A DNA stretch of 64,000 nucleotides from Sisyra terminalis (Eukaryota > Arthropoda > Insecta > Neuroptera > Sisyridae). The position numbers were made by a program, and so were the translations under genes. Position 1 is the stretch's first letter; the number at the start of each line of letters is the position of its first letter. The stretch is from positions 38,874,001 to 38,938,000 of the forward strand of contig OY292278.1 of the NCBI GenBank assembly GCA_958496175.1, given 5' to 3'. Shown here in pieces: positions 45,761-57,786 of this stretch. Under the pieces are notes generated by a model that did not search any database, was not told the DNA's origin, and worked only from the letters and a program-made list of their open reading frames with translations.

Positions 45761-46907
45761 GTATATTAACTGCTTCTGTACGACTAGAAATATGGCTAAG
45801 ATTTTATATCACATTTTATAAGCGGTGCATACCTGCCACACGGGATAGAGTGGGACAAAACGTGAATTAAATTTGCATAAAAAATGCTAATCTCAGGAAC
45901 AGATAAAGTAAATCAAAAAACAGGTCACACACCGAAAAAAAAAAGTGTGCTTTTAAAGCTCTATCTCTACATCTTTGCCATTAGTACGTTCTGCAGAGCT
46001 TTACAACAAAAACTATTCGAAGAATTGCACGTTAAAAGCATTGGAAACACAAAAGTTTGGGGGAAAAAATCTAATTTTAAAGTATTTTTTTCTATATTAT
46101 TCTAAAGATTGGTTAAATGAGAAAAACACAAATCTTTTATTTTATGCTACTCTTTCCGTATTTCTATGTTGGTTCCATTGTATTTATAATAACTTTTGAA
46201 AGTATTATATATTCTACGTAGAGCAAAATGCTTCATTACAAATGAGATGCATTCTGAGGGAAACAAAAGAAGAAAAGTTCTTGTTTCTGACAGTATGTTA
46301 TTAGTACAGCGACAAAGTCTTAAGAAGCTGAATTAAGAATACAAAGATGAAAAATTTTCCTACCATTATTCTAGTATAATAGTTTTTTTTTTATCAAAGT
46401 CTAGAGAATCTTGATTCTTTATTCAACATAGCAAAAAAAATATTCCACCACAAATTTCATAATACTCTCATAAATATTCAATTCAACGGAATATAAATTC
46501 CTGCAAGTATTATCCTTAAAAATTAGTTAAAAAGAAATAAACATACTTTCAGGAAAAAATTCAACCCCTATTTGTTTGTTCTTGTTGAAATTAGACAGTT
46601 TACAGCTTCCCCTAATACGTCGCATTAAAATAATTAATTTTATGCTTCGCGATTTTGTCTCGGAAAATTTGAGAGGAATTAATTAACCTCGTTTTTTAAT
46701 TGCATTATGTTTGATTTAATGTGATACTGCATATTATAATCTCGTCAAAGTAAATTTGTCGTGATAACGTTCCTATGAAATATACGGGGGTAATTAAAAA
46801 AATATTTCAAGCATTTTTTTTGTTAATTATTCCCATTAACAGAGGGGAAATATTTCGTTTTAATTCCTGGTCCTTGAATTATAATAATCCATGCATCGAT
46901 AGGCCTA
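45761..46907. other. unannotated stretch
   Basis: Nothing recognisable is seen. Two overlapping plus-strand frames at 45884-46199 have no domain. Confidence 0.4.
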
Positions 46908-46966
46908 TTGGCGGATTTACTAGCAGGCTGAGTAGGCTGAAACCTAGGGCGGCAAATTTGGCATAA
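46908..46966 (+). mobile_element. isolated hAT-like terminus
   Basis: TTGGCGGATTTACTAGCAGG and CCTAGGGCGGCAAATTTGGC have the character of hAT outer ends (compare CAGTGGCGTAGCTAGG...GGGCACTGAGGCAAATT at 47442). No partner end was found to the right. Left border uncertain. Confidence 0.4.
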
Positions 46967-47441
46967 AATTAATTTTTTTGTCTGTCAAAAATTAAAAAAC
47001 ACAATTATTATATACATACAGAATATAAGTCGCGAAAATTTAATAAAATTTAAAATATTTTGGTACTACATAGTGTACTTAACACTCTAACGTCTGAATA
47101 CAAGAATAATACTAAGCGCTCTGTATATTATACTTTTATGATCATGAATTTTTAAAACATTTTAAAAGCGTTTCAATTTTATAACACAATTTGAATTCAA
47201 TAATTTTTGAAGTTTAGTTGATAGTAAAATTGGGAATTTCGCGTTAAAAAAAAAACGATATGATGAAGCGTCTGTATTATATGAATCATAAAACAAATTT
47301 TAATATAATTAAAGTTTCAAATGGTTCCACTGCTTTTAATTAAACAGTAAATTTGAATTCAATAAAAAAAAAAACGATGTGCATACTTAGGTACTGTAAT
47401 TAACAAAATGTTTTTAATCCACTACCATAGTACTGTAGGGC
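46967..47441. other. unannotated AT-rich stretch
   Basis: Possibly the decayed interior of the element starting at 46908. TTGAATTCAATAA recurs at 47191 and 47352 in similar A-rich contexts. Confidence 0.3.
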
Positions 47442-48154
47442 CAGTGGCGTAGCTAGGTAACTTAGGGCACTGAGGCAAATTAAAAAATGGGACCCCCCTG
47501 CTATGTAAAATGATTAGGTTTTATCAAATAAAAATATGAAATATACAAATACTTTAAAAATGCCAAGCTACTTAGGTAAATTATGTTTTGTGCACTGCAG
47601 GGTAGGTAATAAAAATATTAAACACTAACAACATAAATTACAATTAATTCTTGGTGTAGGTTTGGTTAATAACACGAAACAGGAGAAGATTCAAGGGTTT
47701 GTTATATAAAGGTCGGGCCTACCAACTAACTAAATTACAATTATATTTACAATTTTTTCCTAGCTTTAGTTTTCGCAAAAGTATCAATAACTTCGTTTAA
47801 ATCCAGGCTTGGTGCGGTTTTGTTTTCAATCGCTATTAGCGATAAATGTCGGAGTCGAGTTTGACCCATATTATTTCTTAAATAATTTTTTATTATTTTT
47901 AATTTGCTAAATGACCTTTCAGCTGGTGCAGAAGTGACAGGAATTGAAAAGAATAATAACATTGCTGTAAATACCGTTAGGTCGCATTCTAGTACTCCAT
48001 ATTTGCTCATTATTTCCTTACATAATTGGTGAACTTCCAACTGAATTTCCAAAAGTTCAGTTCAATCGAGATTTCTGGTAAGGATTCGAGAGACTCCTGA
48101 GCTTGAGGGCCCTGGGGCACTGCCCCGCGTAGCCCCTAGGAAGCTACGCCACTG
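47442..48154 (-). mobile_element. internally deleted hAT element
   Basis: Outer ends CAGTGGCGTAGCTAGG (47442) and, inverted at 48154, CAGTGGCGTAGCTTCCTAGG form TIRs identical for the first 13 bp. The flanking octamers TGTAGGGC and CTTAGGGT share the core TAGGG, consistent with a decayed 8-bp duplication. The 713-bp element keeps the C-terminal end of the transposase on the minus strand. Confidence 0.82.
47747..48061 (-). pseudogene. hAT transposase C-terminal dimerisation domain
   Basis: The open stretch reads LEIQLEVHQLCKEIMSKYG, VFTAMLLFFSIPVTSAPAER, SFSKLKIIKNYLRNNMGQTR, LRHLSLIAIENKTA and EVIDTFAKTKARKK before its stop. P-V-TSAPAERSFSKLK-IK-YLR is the hallmark of the hAT C-terminal dimerisation region, of the type found in elements that gave rise to ZMYM-like host proteins. 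The catalytic DDE core and BED finger are gone. About 100 codons remain open without a stop, so this deletion is relatively young or the domain is slow to decay. It dimerises the transposase in active relatives. Confidence 0.9.
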
Positions 48155-48263
48155 CTTAGGGTAGTGCCTCAAACGGTACATCAATTATTAGCATTGGCAA
48201 TTTTCGATAACTAAATATAATTTTAAACACAATTTTTACTGTTAAGGTCAATATAATAGGAAA

Positions 48264-48450
48264 ATGTATGTATGCTGGCAAAGACACAGAACGAAGAACG
48301 TAAAAACAATGATACAATAAAATGATTGTCTCAATTTGAACTAACTGATTGTTGTCATTGGTTTCAACTGTCATTTCCTTTTCATTTAATTGCCAATTTA
48401 TGCCATTTGTGAGTTTTGTCAGTGGTTGGGCTGTGAATATTTTACGGGAA
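48264..48450 (+). repeat. dispersed repeat copy
   Basis: GGCAAAGACACAGAACGAAG, TTGTCATTGGTTTCAACTGT and GAATATTTTACGGGAAACTA align with the 29655 and 10290 copies in the same order. This is the most compact copy seen. Family unknown. Confidence 0.5.
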
Positions 48451-48699
48451 ACTAGGAGTTGCGTATTAATATGAATCAAATGATGGAATAACATCAGTAA
48501 GTAAATGGCTATGGGAATGGTTTTCTTAAATTTTCAAAATTTCAAATAATCAAAACAAATGAACATATTTGAATATTGCAACCCCACTGGTTAATAGCCT
48601 CTTTGCTGGACTTATTCATACACTATTTGTTCTAATTTATTCTTATAAATGATAAATTTGCAATCTGTACAAAAAATATTACAATAAGAAAAATAGCAC

Positions 48700-49085
48700 A
48701 ATGTTAAAACTTTTAATTTAACTTTTTCATCAGAAATTCAAGTTGAAGACCTTAGATTTGAGATCTTAATGAAAGACACCAATCACCATTCAAATTCTCT
48801 AGTGATTGTTTAGGTGATCTCTTGGTCATTGTTTTTTTAAACGTTGTGGAGGATTTTTTGGATGTTGGATTGATACTAAGGTTTGTATTTCTGGATTTGT
48901 ATGAGAGAATAGTTTTTTTGTGGAACTTGAGGAATGTATTGGAAAAGATTTCGGCTACGTTAGGCATATTCATATCATTATGAATTATTTCATTTTTTAC
49001 ATAGCAGGGAGCATTAAGGATGATTAAATTTAATAATTTCATTTGATTTAAAACCCAAAAGTGACCTACGTGACAATTCAATTAG
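48700..49085 (-). pseudogene. Jockey-type LINE extreme C-terminus
   Basis: The minus strand reads NLIILNAPCYVKNEIIHNDM and NMPNVAEIFSNTFLKFHKKT. This corresponds to the end of Jockey ORF2 (xILNAPWYVRNxxIHxDLxIPxVxEEI) and to the same tail in the 42.4-43.1-kb copy (IIRAPWYVKN, NVPYI). The following 50 codons to the stop are poorly conserved, as in the family. It is 5'-truncated just before the NAPWYV motif. About 110 codons are still open. Confidence 0.85.
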
Positions 49086-49499
49086 CGTTCAATTAATAAA
49101 GGTATCAATTATTTTAATCAAATAGTTGTTATTATATTTTGAAAATCAAAAATCGTAATTTCAATCCTATTGGTTTTAATTCAATTGTCAATTGAAAGTT
49201 AAAAAAAATCTTTCCAATCTTAATAGTTAAAGAACCTACCAAAGGATATGTATAGTAAGTTGACCTATTTATAAAATATCCTCAAAAATTCATTTATATT
49301 TCCATGTTTCCATGAATTGTTGTTCCTTATATTTTGTTTTCTCTTAAAACAACGTATTAATGAATAACTTGCCCTTCATCATTTATTTAACTGTACTGGA
49401 TTATAAGGATTTAAATTGTATAAGTATATAACAAAAAATGCAGACGAAATCATAAAGAAAATTATTTTCTCCAAAGAAAATCCAGTTTACCTAAAGCTC
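49086..49499. other. unannotated AT-rich stretch
   Basis: Nothing recognisable is seen. Confidence 0.4.
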
Positions 49500-50720
49500 A
49501 TTTAATTCAATTGATTCTTTCGTCCTAATTTATTGGGCAAGTACTAAGACTCAAATGCTTTCATTAATCGCATCCGTTTTTACCTAAACACCTAGTCGTA
49601 CATAATCGGGAAAACTAAGTGGATTTGGTCATTAACTTCATCGAAACTTCAGCCGAAAAGCTCGAAACGTTTTACATCAATTTCCTCATTTATTTTAATT
49701 CCTCCACTACTTTGATCTGTTCGATTCATCTAGTCCTTTCCCTTTGTTTGACCGTAAAGACAACCTTTTTAGATAAACCACTGTTAGTTATTTAAGAAAA
49801 AATCCTTTGATTTTCCCCCAACGTAATAGTGACATTGATGTGGTTCACCATGAGGACTCCACTTGCCTGGTTTTACTCAAAATTGCGTTCATTCTTGTGT
49901 AATGTAAAATAATAATTTAATTTTATGTTCACGTGGGATTGTATATTTGAGCGGTGGGATAGAATTATCGTTTTGCAGAATTTCGCGATTCTAATCCGAG
50001 CCTAGCTGAGTCATGGTAAATCCGTCCGTGAAAATTCGAGTATTAGCTCGAATATTAAAGTCAGACCCTCCACCGTTGGTTATGCGTGCGTATGAGGGGA
50101 TGGTATTCTCGACAGGGATCATCTGAAATTCTGGTTTTAGAAATATTATTATGTTGTGGAGGAGTTAGATGACTACCTTTGAAGGTATCTTTAAGTGAAA
50201 ATTCGGCCCCCGGGATTTGGCTCCGTTTTCGGTTCTCAAGCTCCGTAACGATATCGTTAGTAAACGAACTGTTACAAAGTTGCAGTTGTATGAGGTTGAG
50301 GTACAAGACAGGCCAAACCAATATCTCTTAAATCTCGTTTTCAATATAATTTAGCGACTCGACTAATCCCATGCGATTTCGGCGTCTAAGTCAAAACGAT
50401 AACGATGTTGTTGGCCTACGGGGCCAACAGATTGTGCTTTAAAATCTCATTCGCATCCAACATCTAAGACAAAAACACCTGAATTATTTAAATACCAAAA
50501 TTAAATGAAATTTAAACCGAGTTTATTATAAATCTGATCAACATGTCGTTATAAAAATGTAAATTTCCGCACCCAAAAGATAGGCTTTGAGATCAATGGA
50601 TTTTTCGTTGAATTTCCCGACTTGTAATTCCTGTTTAAGCATTTTACCTTTGTAGGAGCAATTATGCGGATTCGAATAAATTTATATTTGAATGGGGTTG
50701 TTTTTCATAAGGGATGCTCA
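49500..50720. promoter_or_regulatory. long candidate conserved noncoding island
   Basis: More than 1.2 kb of non-repetitive, higher-complexity sequence with little transposon character. It holds a perfect 8-bp hairpin TGTTGGCC-TACGG-GGCCAACA (50409-50429), CGTAACGATATCGTTAGTAA (50244) and GCGATTTCGGCGTCTAAGTC (50371). The minus-strand 86-residue frame (50061-50321) has no recognisable domain; a short exon cannot be excluded. Function is inferred from composition only. Confidence 0.3.
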
Positions 50721-52059
50721 ATGTTGAATATCGCCGCATTACGTATAATTAAAGTTTCATATTTTCATTTTATTATGAGGTTTCTCGCATAATTATAGCA
50801 AAAGATTTACTTTTTTTTCTGCTTTGAATCAAATGAATTTGAAACCAAAAAATAATTATTCATTTTAATAATATAATTGTACACTATTCTTACCAATTAA
50901 ATCCAATGAAAATCTCTAAAAACCACTTTTCTTATTGATTTTTAGTATGATAAGAAGTGAAATAAGAGATGAATGATTTACTAACTTTAAGAAAAATTCA
51001 AGTTTTTCCATCAAACTTGAAAAAATCAATAAAAAAATAAGCTTTAACATAATGAAACGTATGTTTACAAATTTATGGCTTGTACAATATTAACGACGCA
51101 AATATTTTTTTTTATTTTGAACATCAAAATTTGGCCTCAATATGTTAAGTACTAAAAATGATGTGAAATTTTCTTATAATCTTTCCGGGGCTGATAAGGA
51201 TTTCTTGTAGGGTTTCGTGTAAAGCAAAAGGATTTAACATGTCACAACCTTCCCCTTGGGCTTACAACTACTTACATTAACTAAGAAATTTGAAAATGTT
51301 TGAACTCAAAGATGACTCTTCTTACACATATAATCTCCTCCATACCCTTGAAAAAAAATATTTTTCTGAACAATAAAAGGTTACAATCTACCTATTAAAG
51401 CTTCATTATGTGTGAAGATTACATAAGGGATTGTAAGCTCTTTTATTTTTTTTAAAAGAGCTTTAGTGAAAGCTTACTGCCATTTTATATTTTAATGATT
51501 ATTTAAACGGCAATTTTTATTATCAAGTGTTGACAATTTTAGAACAAATATTGCATTATAAATCTTGTAAGCTATCAAGAATTAACTTCATGTCAAGCGA
51601 TTTGTAATGTAATCGAAACTGTGATAGACTATTAAGCCAGCAAATTGTCTCATAAGCGTTGAAATATATAGATTAAATGTAACGAAATTATTAAGATGGA
51701 ACTTAATGTTTACTTGGAAAATAAGGTAAAGCTTAAACAATTCAGCACTATGATAAAAAAGGTATAAAATAGGAAATTAAAATCATCAGATCAAATGGTA
51801 TCAGATTATATTTTGACTATATTTATGTCAAAGGGTTATTCTTTTCATTTAAAATTCATTATTTTCCATTTCATAGAAGTGTTAATAACATACTTTCTTT
51901 GTGCTAGAATTGTATCAACTTTTGTGCCCACAAAACGCAATTTTTGGGAAACGTAATTTTTTTTTCAATGTAAGGAATAGTGTAGTTGATGGACATTAAC
52001 TAATGGATATTATTCATTAATGTTGGTTATTAACTACCGCGGAAATATATTCCGGTAAT
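50721..52059. other. unannotated AT-rich stretch
   Basis: No gene or element is recognised. Confidence 0.4.
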
Positions 52060-52063
52060 AATG

Positions 52064-53124
52064 GCATTTGAATTTTGGTTTCCGAGTTTTAAAAATGGTA
52101 TTTTTGATATCAAAGACAAAGAACGTGAAAGTAGACCAGTAAAGTTTGAAAACATTGAGTTGAAGGAATTATTGAATCAAAATTTATGTCAAAGATCAGA
52201 GAAGTACTGGAAAACTATGGAAGTTGGTCAATAAGCGATTTTAAGTTGTTTAAGATCATGGATATGGTGTGAAAATAGGGAAACTGGGCATGAACTTAAG
52301 CTCAAGAAACGTCGAACACCGTCATTTGAGAATTATTGCATCAAAAGCAAAAAAGGATGCGCTTTTTTTGGCAAAGAATTGTAACGAGAAACAAAAAGTG
52401 GATCCAATTCAATAATCCAAAGAGGACCAAATCATGGAGTATACCTGGGTATGCAGTAACTTCAACGTTAAACCTAATGCAAACGGTTGAATCGTTATTT
52501 CTGTGCATTTGGTGTGACCAGATCAAAGTAATCGATTATAAATTACTCCAACCTAATGAAATCATTGCTGTATAATGTTATCACCAACAATTTATACAAT
52601 TTAGCCAACAATTAAAGCTCAATTCCCTCCAGTAAACATCCAAAAAACATGACCAGGTAATCTTTCAGTACGACAACGTTCAGTAGCACATATCGCTTAA
52701 GTTGTTAAGGAAAATTTGGAGGCATTTCAATGGGATATTTTACTCCATTCGCCATATTCATTAGATATTGTCCTATCAGATTATCACTTATTTCGAACTA
52801 TAAAATAAGCTATGACCAGGCTAAACAGTACTTCAGGTCTTATGAAGCTATTTGCGACGATCAATTCCTGGAGTGTCCATAGGCATATAAAATAGACTGT
52901 GAAAATGTGGCCTGGCAAGCATTGATTCGACAAAAAGAGACAAATTATCAACGGGTCCTTCTTTCTCCTTTTAGCCGCGATTATGCATTAGCAATTTTTA
53001 ACAGTTGCGTAGCAATGCTTGCGCATCAACGCCAGTAGAAGAAATATTTTTTTAAAAGGAAGTCATATACAACCTAAAGTGTTGGGAAAAAATAGTAGTT
53101 AACGATGGAAAATACTTTGAGTAG
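52064..53124 (+). pseudogene. mariner transposase fossil (cecropia-type)
   Basis: Across shifting frames the sequence reads FEFWFPSFKNGIFDIKDKER, SRPVKFENIELKELLNQN, then FFWQRIVTRNKKWIQFNNPK (family RIVTGDEKWIHYDNPK). KRTKSWSIPGYAVTST and CIWCDQIKVIDYKLLQPNE follow, then VIFQYDNV (second Asp), SPYSLDIVLSDYHLF (third Asp) and CWEKIVVNDGKYFE with a stop at 53122-53124. The order and spacing are those of cecropia-subfamily mariners (DD34D). The first catalytic Asp is lost (TRNKKW for TGDEKW). The N-terminal DNA-binding half is mostly missing. About 130 bp near 52890-53025 do not fit the family and may be an insertion. Borders beyond the coding remnant are unknown. Confidence 0.88.
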
Positions 53125-53234
53125 GTAAAAAATATTTAAGCATTTCTTTGAATAGTCTTAAGAATATAAAAAAAACTCTATACTTTGTATTTGTGTAAAT
53201 CAAATAATATTTTCTATTCTTTCAGGTCTAAATC

Positions 53235-53390
53235 GATGTATAATGTGAAGAATATATCAGAATGTAGTAAACCTATTAAGTTACTAGTGTTTTACTTCAT
53301 TTATTTCGATTGCAATTGAAATAAATGAAGTAAAACACTGCTGACTTATTTGGTCTACTACGTCCTGATATATCCTTCACATTATACATC
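53235..53390. mobile_element. 156-bp near-perfect palindrome (foldback MITE)
   Basis: GATGTATAATGTGAAG at the left is mirrored by CTTCACATTATACATC at the right. The arms meet without a loop around ATTGCAAT (53310). Internal words ACTAGTGTTTTACTTCATTT and TACTACGTCCTGATATATCC relate it to 40570-40785. The left flank also has AGGTCTAAATC, the terminal word of the other copy, so the family end may be slightly outside. Confidence 0.8.
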
Positions 53391-53847
53391 AAATGATATA
53401 ATAGATAGTTCATAAATAATTCAAAATCAGATAATTGTGATGAAAATATTCAATCTAAAAAGGAATTTATATTAAGAAATTAATATTCTTCGTACTCCAT
53501 TATTTACCTACTTTTTGTATGGATACGTCACGTGCTTCCGTTAAAGTATGAACTCTGGTACAACTGACCATAAAATACTTAAGGATTTGAATGTTAACAT
53601 TGAACATTTTGTATTGGTTTTAACCGATTTTTTTCGTTTTGTGAATACGAAGAATTGCATCAATTCAAGATTCAAGACCTAGAAAGGTGGATTTTACCAT
53701 AAATGTTACTTCCCATTATTAATGGGATGACCCAATTATTAAAACAAATGGTTGACTAAATCAGAGAGGGGAAAATTTTTGTGTGTACTTTTATCATTTG
53801 CTTGTGTAGGTATTTTAAGAAATATTTATGGTTAAAAGTATGGGAAC
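53391..53847. other. unannotated stretch
   Basis: Nothing recognisable is seen, though the next pogo-like element may begin inside it. Confidence 0.35.
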
Positions 53848-54560
53848 ACGGGGCGGAATGGGAAATGGAATTAGCGCTTGTTATAGGTGACAAAAACGCG
53901 TAAAAATCATACTCAATGTTCAATTAACTGTGCTGCATTATAAAAAGTGGTTATCGCCAGTAAAGACTGCAATTGTTTTTATTTTTATCAAAAGTCGAAA
54001 TCAACCTTTCCGAATTCTAATTTTTGCAAAGTAACACTAGGGTAATTATCCTATGTTCTATTTTTGGTTTGAATATTAACATGCCATGTTTGATAAAACA
54101 TACTGTTGACTAACTAAAAGTCTAGTGATAATTCAAATATAACCAATATATCCTGCCATAATAGTCGTGCTTGTGGGAAAAGTACTTTGGGGCACAATGG
54201 GTGAGGCGGAATGGGATATACCATTCAGATAGTATTTCCCATTCAGATGGACATTTTTATTTTATCAGGAGATAGTGTGTACAAATATAAGGAAAGCTAG
54301 CTGACAGTCCATATATGGTATAAGAAAGATCAGAAGATACAGAAGTAATCTACTTATACTGTCAGGATTTAAACTCAAAATCTAATGAAAGCTGGTGTTC
54401 CTGCAGTATTTGTCAAAAATGGGCACATTTGGCATGTGCTGAGCTAAACACGATGATGACAGTGTCTTCATCTGCGAATTAAGCCAATAACAAGTATCCT
54501 ATTGCACCCCAGACTCATTTCCCATTGTGCCTCAGAGAGTGGGGTAGAATGGGAAATTTT
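53848..54560 (+). mobile_element. pogo-like element remnant with repeated GGGGCRNAATGGG motif
   Basis: A motif close to GGGGC(G/A)(G/C)AATGGGA occurs at 53852, 54189, 54205 and, as GGGGTAGAATGGGAAA, at 54541. Inverted forms occur near 54230 (TTTCCCATTCAG) and 54517 (TTTCCCATTGTGCC). Such repeats are what one expects near the ends of a pogo/Tigger-like element, as in the 14.3-kb element. A C-terminal zinc-finger remnant lies inside. TIR borders and target duplication could not be fixed, so the limits are approximate. Confidence 0.5.
54324..54490 (+). pseudogene. pogo-like transposase C-terminal zinc finger
   Basis: The frame reads ERSEDTEVIYLYCQDLNSKS, NESWCSCSICQKWAHLACAE and, after a 1-2-base frame change, DDDSVFICELSQ before a stop. 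The pattern C-x(n)-ESW-C-x-C-x2-C-x2-W-x-H-x2-C-x(n)-C matches the PHD-like finger ending many insect pogo-like transposases. The C-terminal finger at 14654-14755 (CTKCFQWMHEDCVE) is the same type, but it belongs to a clearly different element because termini and repeated motifs differ. The catalytic core is missing here. Confidence 0.65.
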
Positions 54561-57500
54561 CATTTGTTTTTGAAACCTAAATTTTTAATATCAATTATTA
54601 ATTTAAATCAATAAAACTTTTTTTTATTTGTAAAGAATGAATTAAAAAAATATTTAAATTACAAAACAATGAGATTATTTCTTTAAATCTCTCGTAAATT
54701 GAAAGTAAAACTTAAGTACCCCGCTCCACCTCAGGTTCCTCTACTTATTACAATACTTTTTTTTCTGTTCGTTTTCTGTTAACTCTATAACTCTAGAAGG
54801 GTTGAACAAATTTTGATATGAAATTACGTTTTTTGGTGCAACTCATAATTCCACTCATAAAAGAAATCATAGAGTATAAAGACATCGTTTACATTCTGCG
54901 CAGTAATTTGGGTTTTCTTTATATAAGTTTTGAATTATTAGTAACATAATGTAACTTTTTTGCTTCATGTCTCTTTTAGAATCGTTAAATCTAGCAACTT
55001 TGTATTTTTTGCTGTGTTTTTAATTCGCGAAAAAAGCAACTCATAATAAAAATTAAGCTTCGGAAGAGAAAATTATACCATATTTATTAATTCAATCATT
55101 ATTAATTAAAGAATTAAATTCATAAAAAAATCGAGAGAATAAAAATCAAAGAAAAAAATATAACGTCGCTCAAGAATTTGACGGTTTTAAAAGGAACAAA
55201 AGCCATTTTTTTACCCAAACTTATCATTGTACAATAGAGAAGAAAATATTTGGGAAGTTTATTTTGACGTAAATGGCAAAAGTTATTATATTTTGAATGC
55301 CGATGGCAAAATCATACAAAAAATGTTATTGATACTTAGTATGTTTCACATTTCAAGTCGCTAGTTATGGCAGGTTTTATAAAAAGTATAATGTTAAGTA
55401 TACAAATTAACGTCAGCCAAAACTATATAGCTGTTTTTGCAATGCAAAAAGTATAACAGAATATAGATACATTCAAATTGGATACCTGGGTAGTAACTCT
55501 TTCAAAAAATTTCGGGTAGTTATAGAAGGATTAAGGTTTTTAAGAGTTTTCTTTCTTGCTATTAGGTTTAATCATTTCAAAAAAATAATCATTATGACTT
55601 TTAAAAATGAATAAAGAAATCATCTTGAAAAATTATTAATTTCCTCAATTTATGCGATAAACTTTAACGCATCTTTTATCTACAGAAAATATTAATTTTT
55701 TTGAAGGCGTGACCTTAAAATTTCGAAAGGATTTCACGGAGTGCACGTATAATAAATTAAATAAATATTTACAAAAAGCTTCGCGAGATGAAAGTGAAAG
55801 TCGATGGTCCGTGAAAAGCGAATCTATTTTTGGGTAATCTCAATCCGAGAAAAGCATCTATCGGCTTTGCGTATTTTTCCTATTTTAACATATTTGTATA
55901 TACATATATGTATGTGTTACTAATGATAATACCTGTGTCGCGTCGTCGTGCCGCCTCTGGAATTTTTTTGTCAATCAGTATATTTAAGGAATTCAAGAGT
56001 GAAATTTCCGAGTCAATATTGATAATTTAGTTACTCGGAAAATTCTTCGAAATAGTAGACACGTTATCTCAACCTTTTATCATTCCTATACCAATCAGTA
56101 TACAATTCAAAACAACAAAAAAAGAAGTTAAATGATGGAATTCGGGATGATAAAATCTTAGTCGTTTTTTAAAAAAAATATCTTTTATTTTCCTGCAAAC
56201 TGGAATTTATAGACTTTATAGATATTTCATCTATTTTTATTAACCAATTCATTTTTATAAGAAAGTTGTAAGTTTGAATACAGTGAAGAACAACTTTTAC
56301 TTTGATATTGATCTATTTTTTTAAAGTTTTCTGAAACTAAGTACTACGAAAAGAATATTTTATAGATATAAATTTTAATTATGTATCGATTTATAAATGA
56401 AACAGAACATTTAATATACTTTGATGAAAGAAAAAAAAAACTATCATTGAACATTGAACAGCAAATTTATTGTATTTAAACGATTAGTTACAATGTTGCA
56501 ATAGTAAGCTGCAAAATTTGCACACTAAAGTAAGCAAATCTTCAGTCCATTGAGCAACTTTATATATAAATTTATTCATTTCGATACATTTCACTTGTAT
56601 TTTTTCAATGCAAACATGATGATGATTTGGTTAATTAAGTGTAAAAAAACCCGAGTACTATAGTTTTGGTTCGATTTTTTTTCTATTTCACCATTTAAAT
56701 TGTCAGTAAAGCTTTTGTTTTAACAATAAAATGTTCATTTTTAATTTGAAAATTATTGTTCAAGCTTTTTGAGTTGAAACTTGATATTTCAAACAATATA
56801 AACGTCAAAAATTTTATTAAATTGATATAAACATTGAAACAATATGAAAGGTTGTGAGTAACGAAGGCTAATTAAAATTTTCAATTGTAAAAAAAAAATA
56901 AATATACTCATTATTAATGTTCCTTTTCATTGACAGTTAAAAGTTACTATCTTTAGCAATTTTAAAAAAAATACACTCTTCTAGATAAACAGAAGTTTAA
57001 AATAGGTAAATAATTAACAAAGTTTGATTTTTACCAATAAAATTACGGTTTTATATTAAAAACAAACAAAAAAACACAATTTTTTTTTGTTTTTTAAATA
57101 TATCCTGTTGTATTGTGTTCATATGAATTAATCGAGGCAATATATTCCTAAATATATTAGTTATATAAGTATTAGGGTACCTTCCATTTATAAGTATCTT
57201 TCACCATAGTAGTGGTTTAGAACCTTAACTTTGAAGATTTGTCCATTTATTTTCCTTCTTAATTTACGTGGATAAAAATCGTACACTTTGGCTATTTGGT
57301 ACGCAGGTGTCTTACTCTGGATTCATTTTTATTAGTAAAATACTAAAACCTATATTCTTTAACCAATTAACATATACATTTCCTAAAGTAACAGATGAAT
57401 ATAGTCGTTTGCATTTCCAAACTAAACAATTGGGATTCCAGAGCTTTTATCGTCGCTTAACTAAAGTAGAAGGGTTTTATCATTTTATAACAATTTTTTT

Positions 57501-57786
57501 CTATTTTTTTCCAGTATACACTGTTATAAGCTTCTCTAAGACTCCAGTGAAAATCTTCTCCAGTCCTAGGAATATTTAATATCTGAGTCCCTTTTTTAAT
57601 TAGTAACAAAAATATTGTGAATTTTTCATAAGCCTGCAATTGATAGCTTTAGAAGTAAGTTATCATTATATTCTATAAGAATGCCTTTGGGATTAAATTT
57701 TGTAACATTACAAGTTAGAAGGTAAATTGACAAAACTATGTTGGTATAACAGCACTAATTAAATTTTATATTAAATTCAATTAATG
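54561..57786. other. unannotated AT-rich stretch; small island at 55780-56060
   Basis: No gene or element is recognised over 3.2 kb. 55780-56060 is non-repetitive and slightly GC-richer (GTCGCGTCGTCGTGCCGCCT at 55936). Plus-strand frames at 55830-56030 and 57268-57579 have no family resemblance. Confidence 0.35.

Noticed and set aside
50061..50321. 86-codon minus-strand frame as an exon
   Set aside because: No domain is recognised and splice sites are not convincing; kept only as part of a noncoding island.
57268..57579. 103-codon frame as a gene
   Set aside because: No family resemblance; composition as expected from AT-rich noise.
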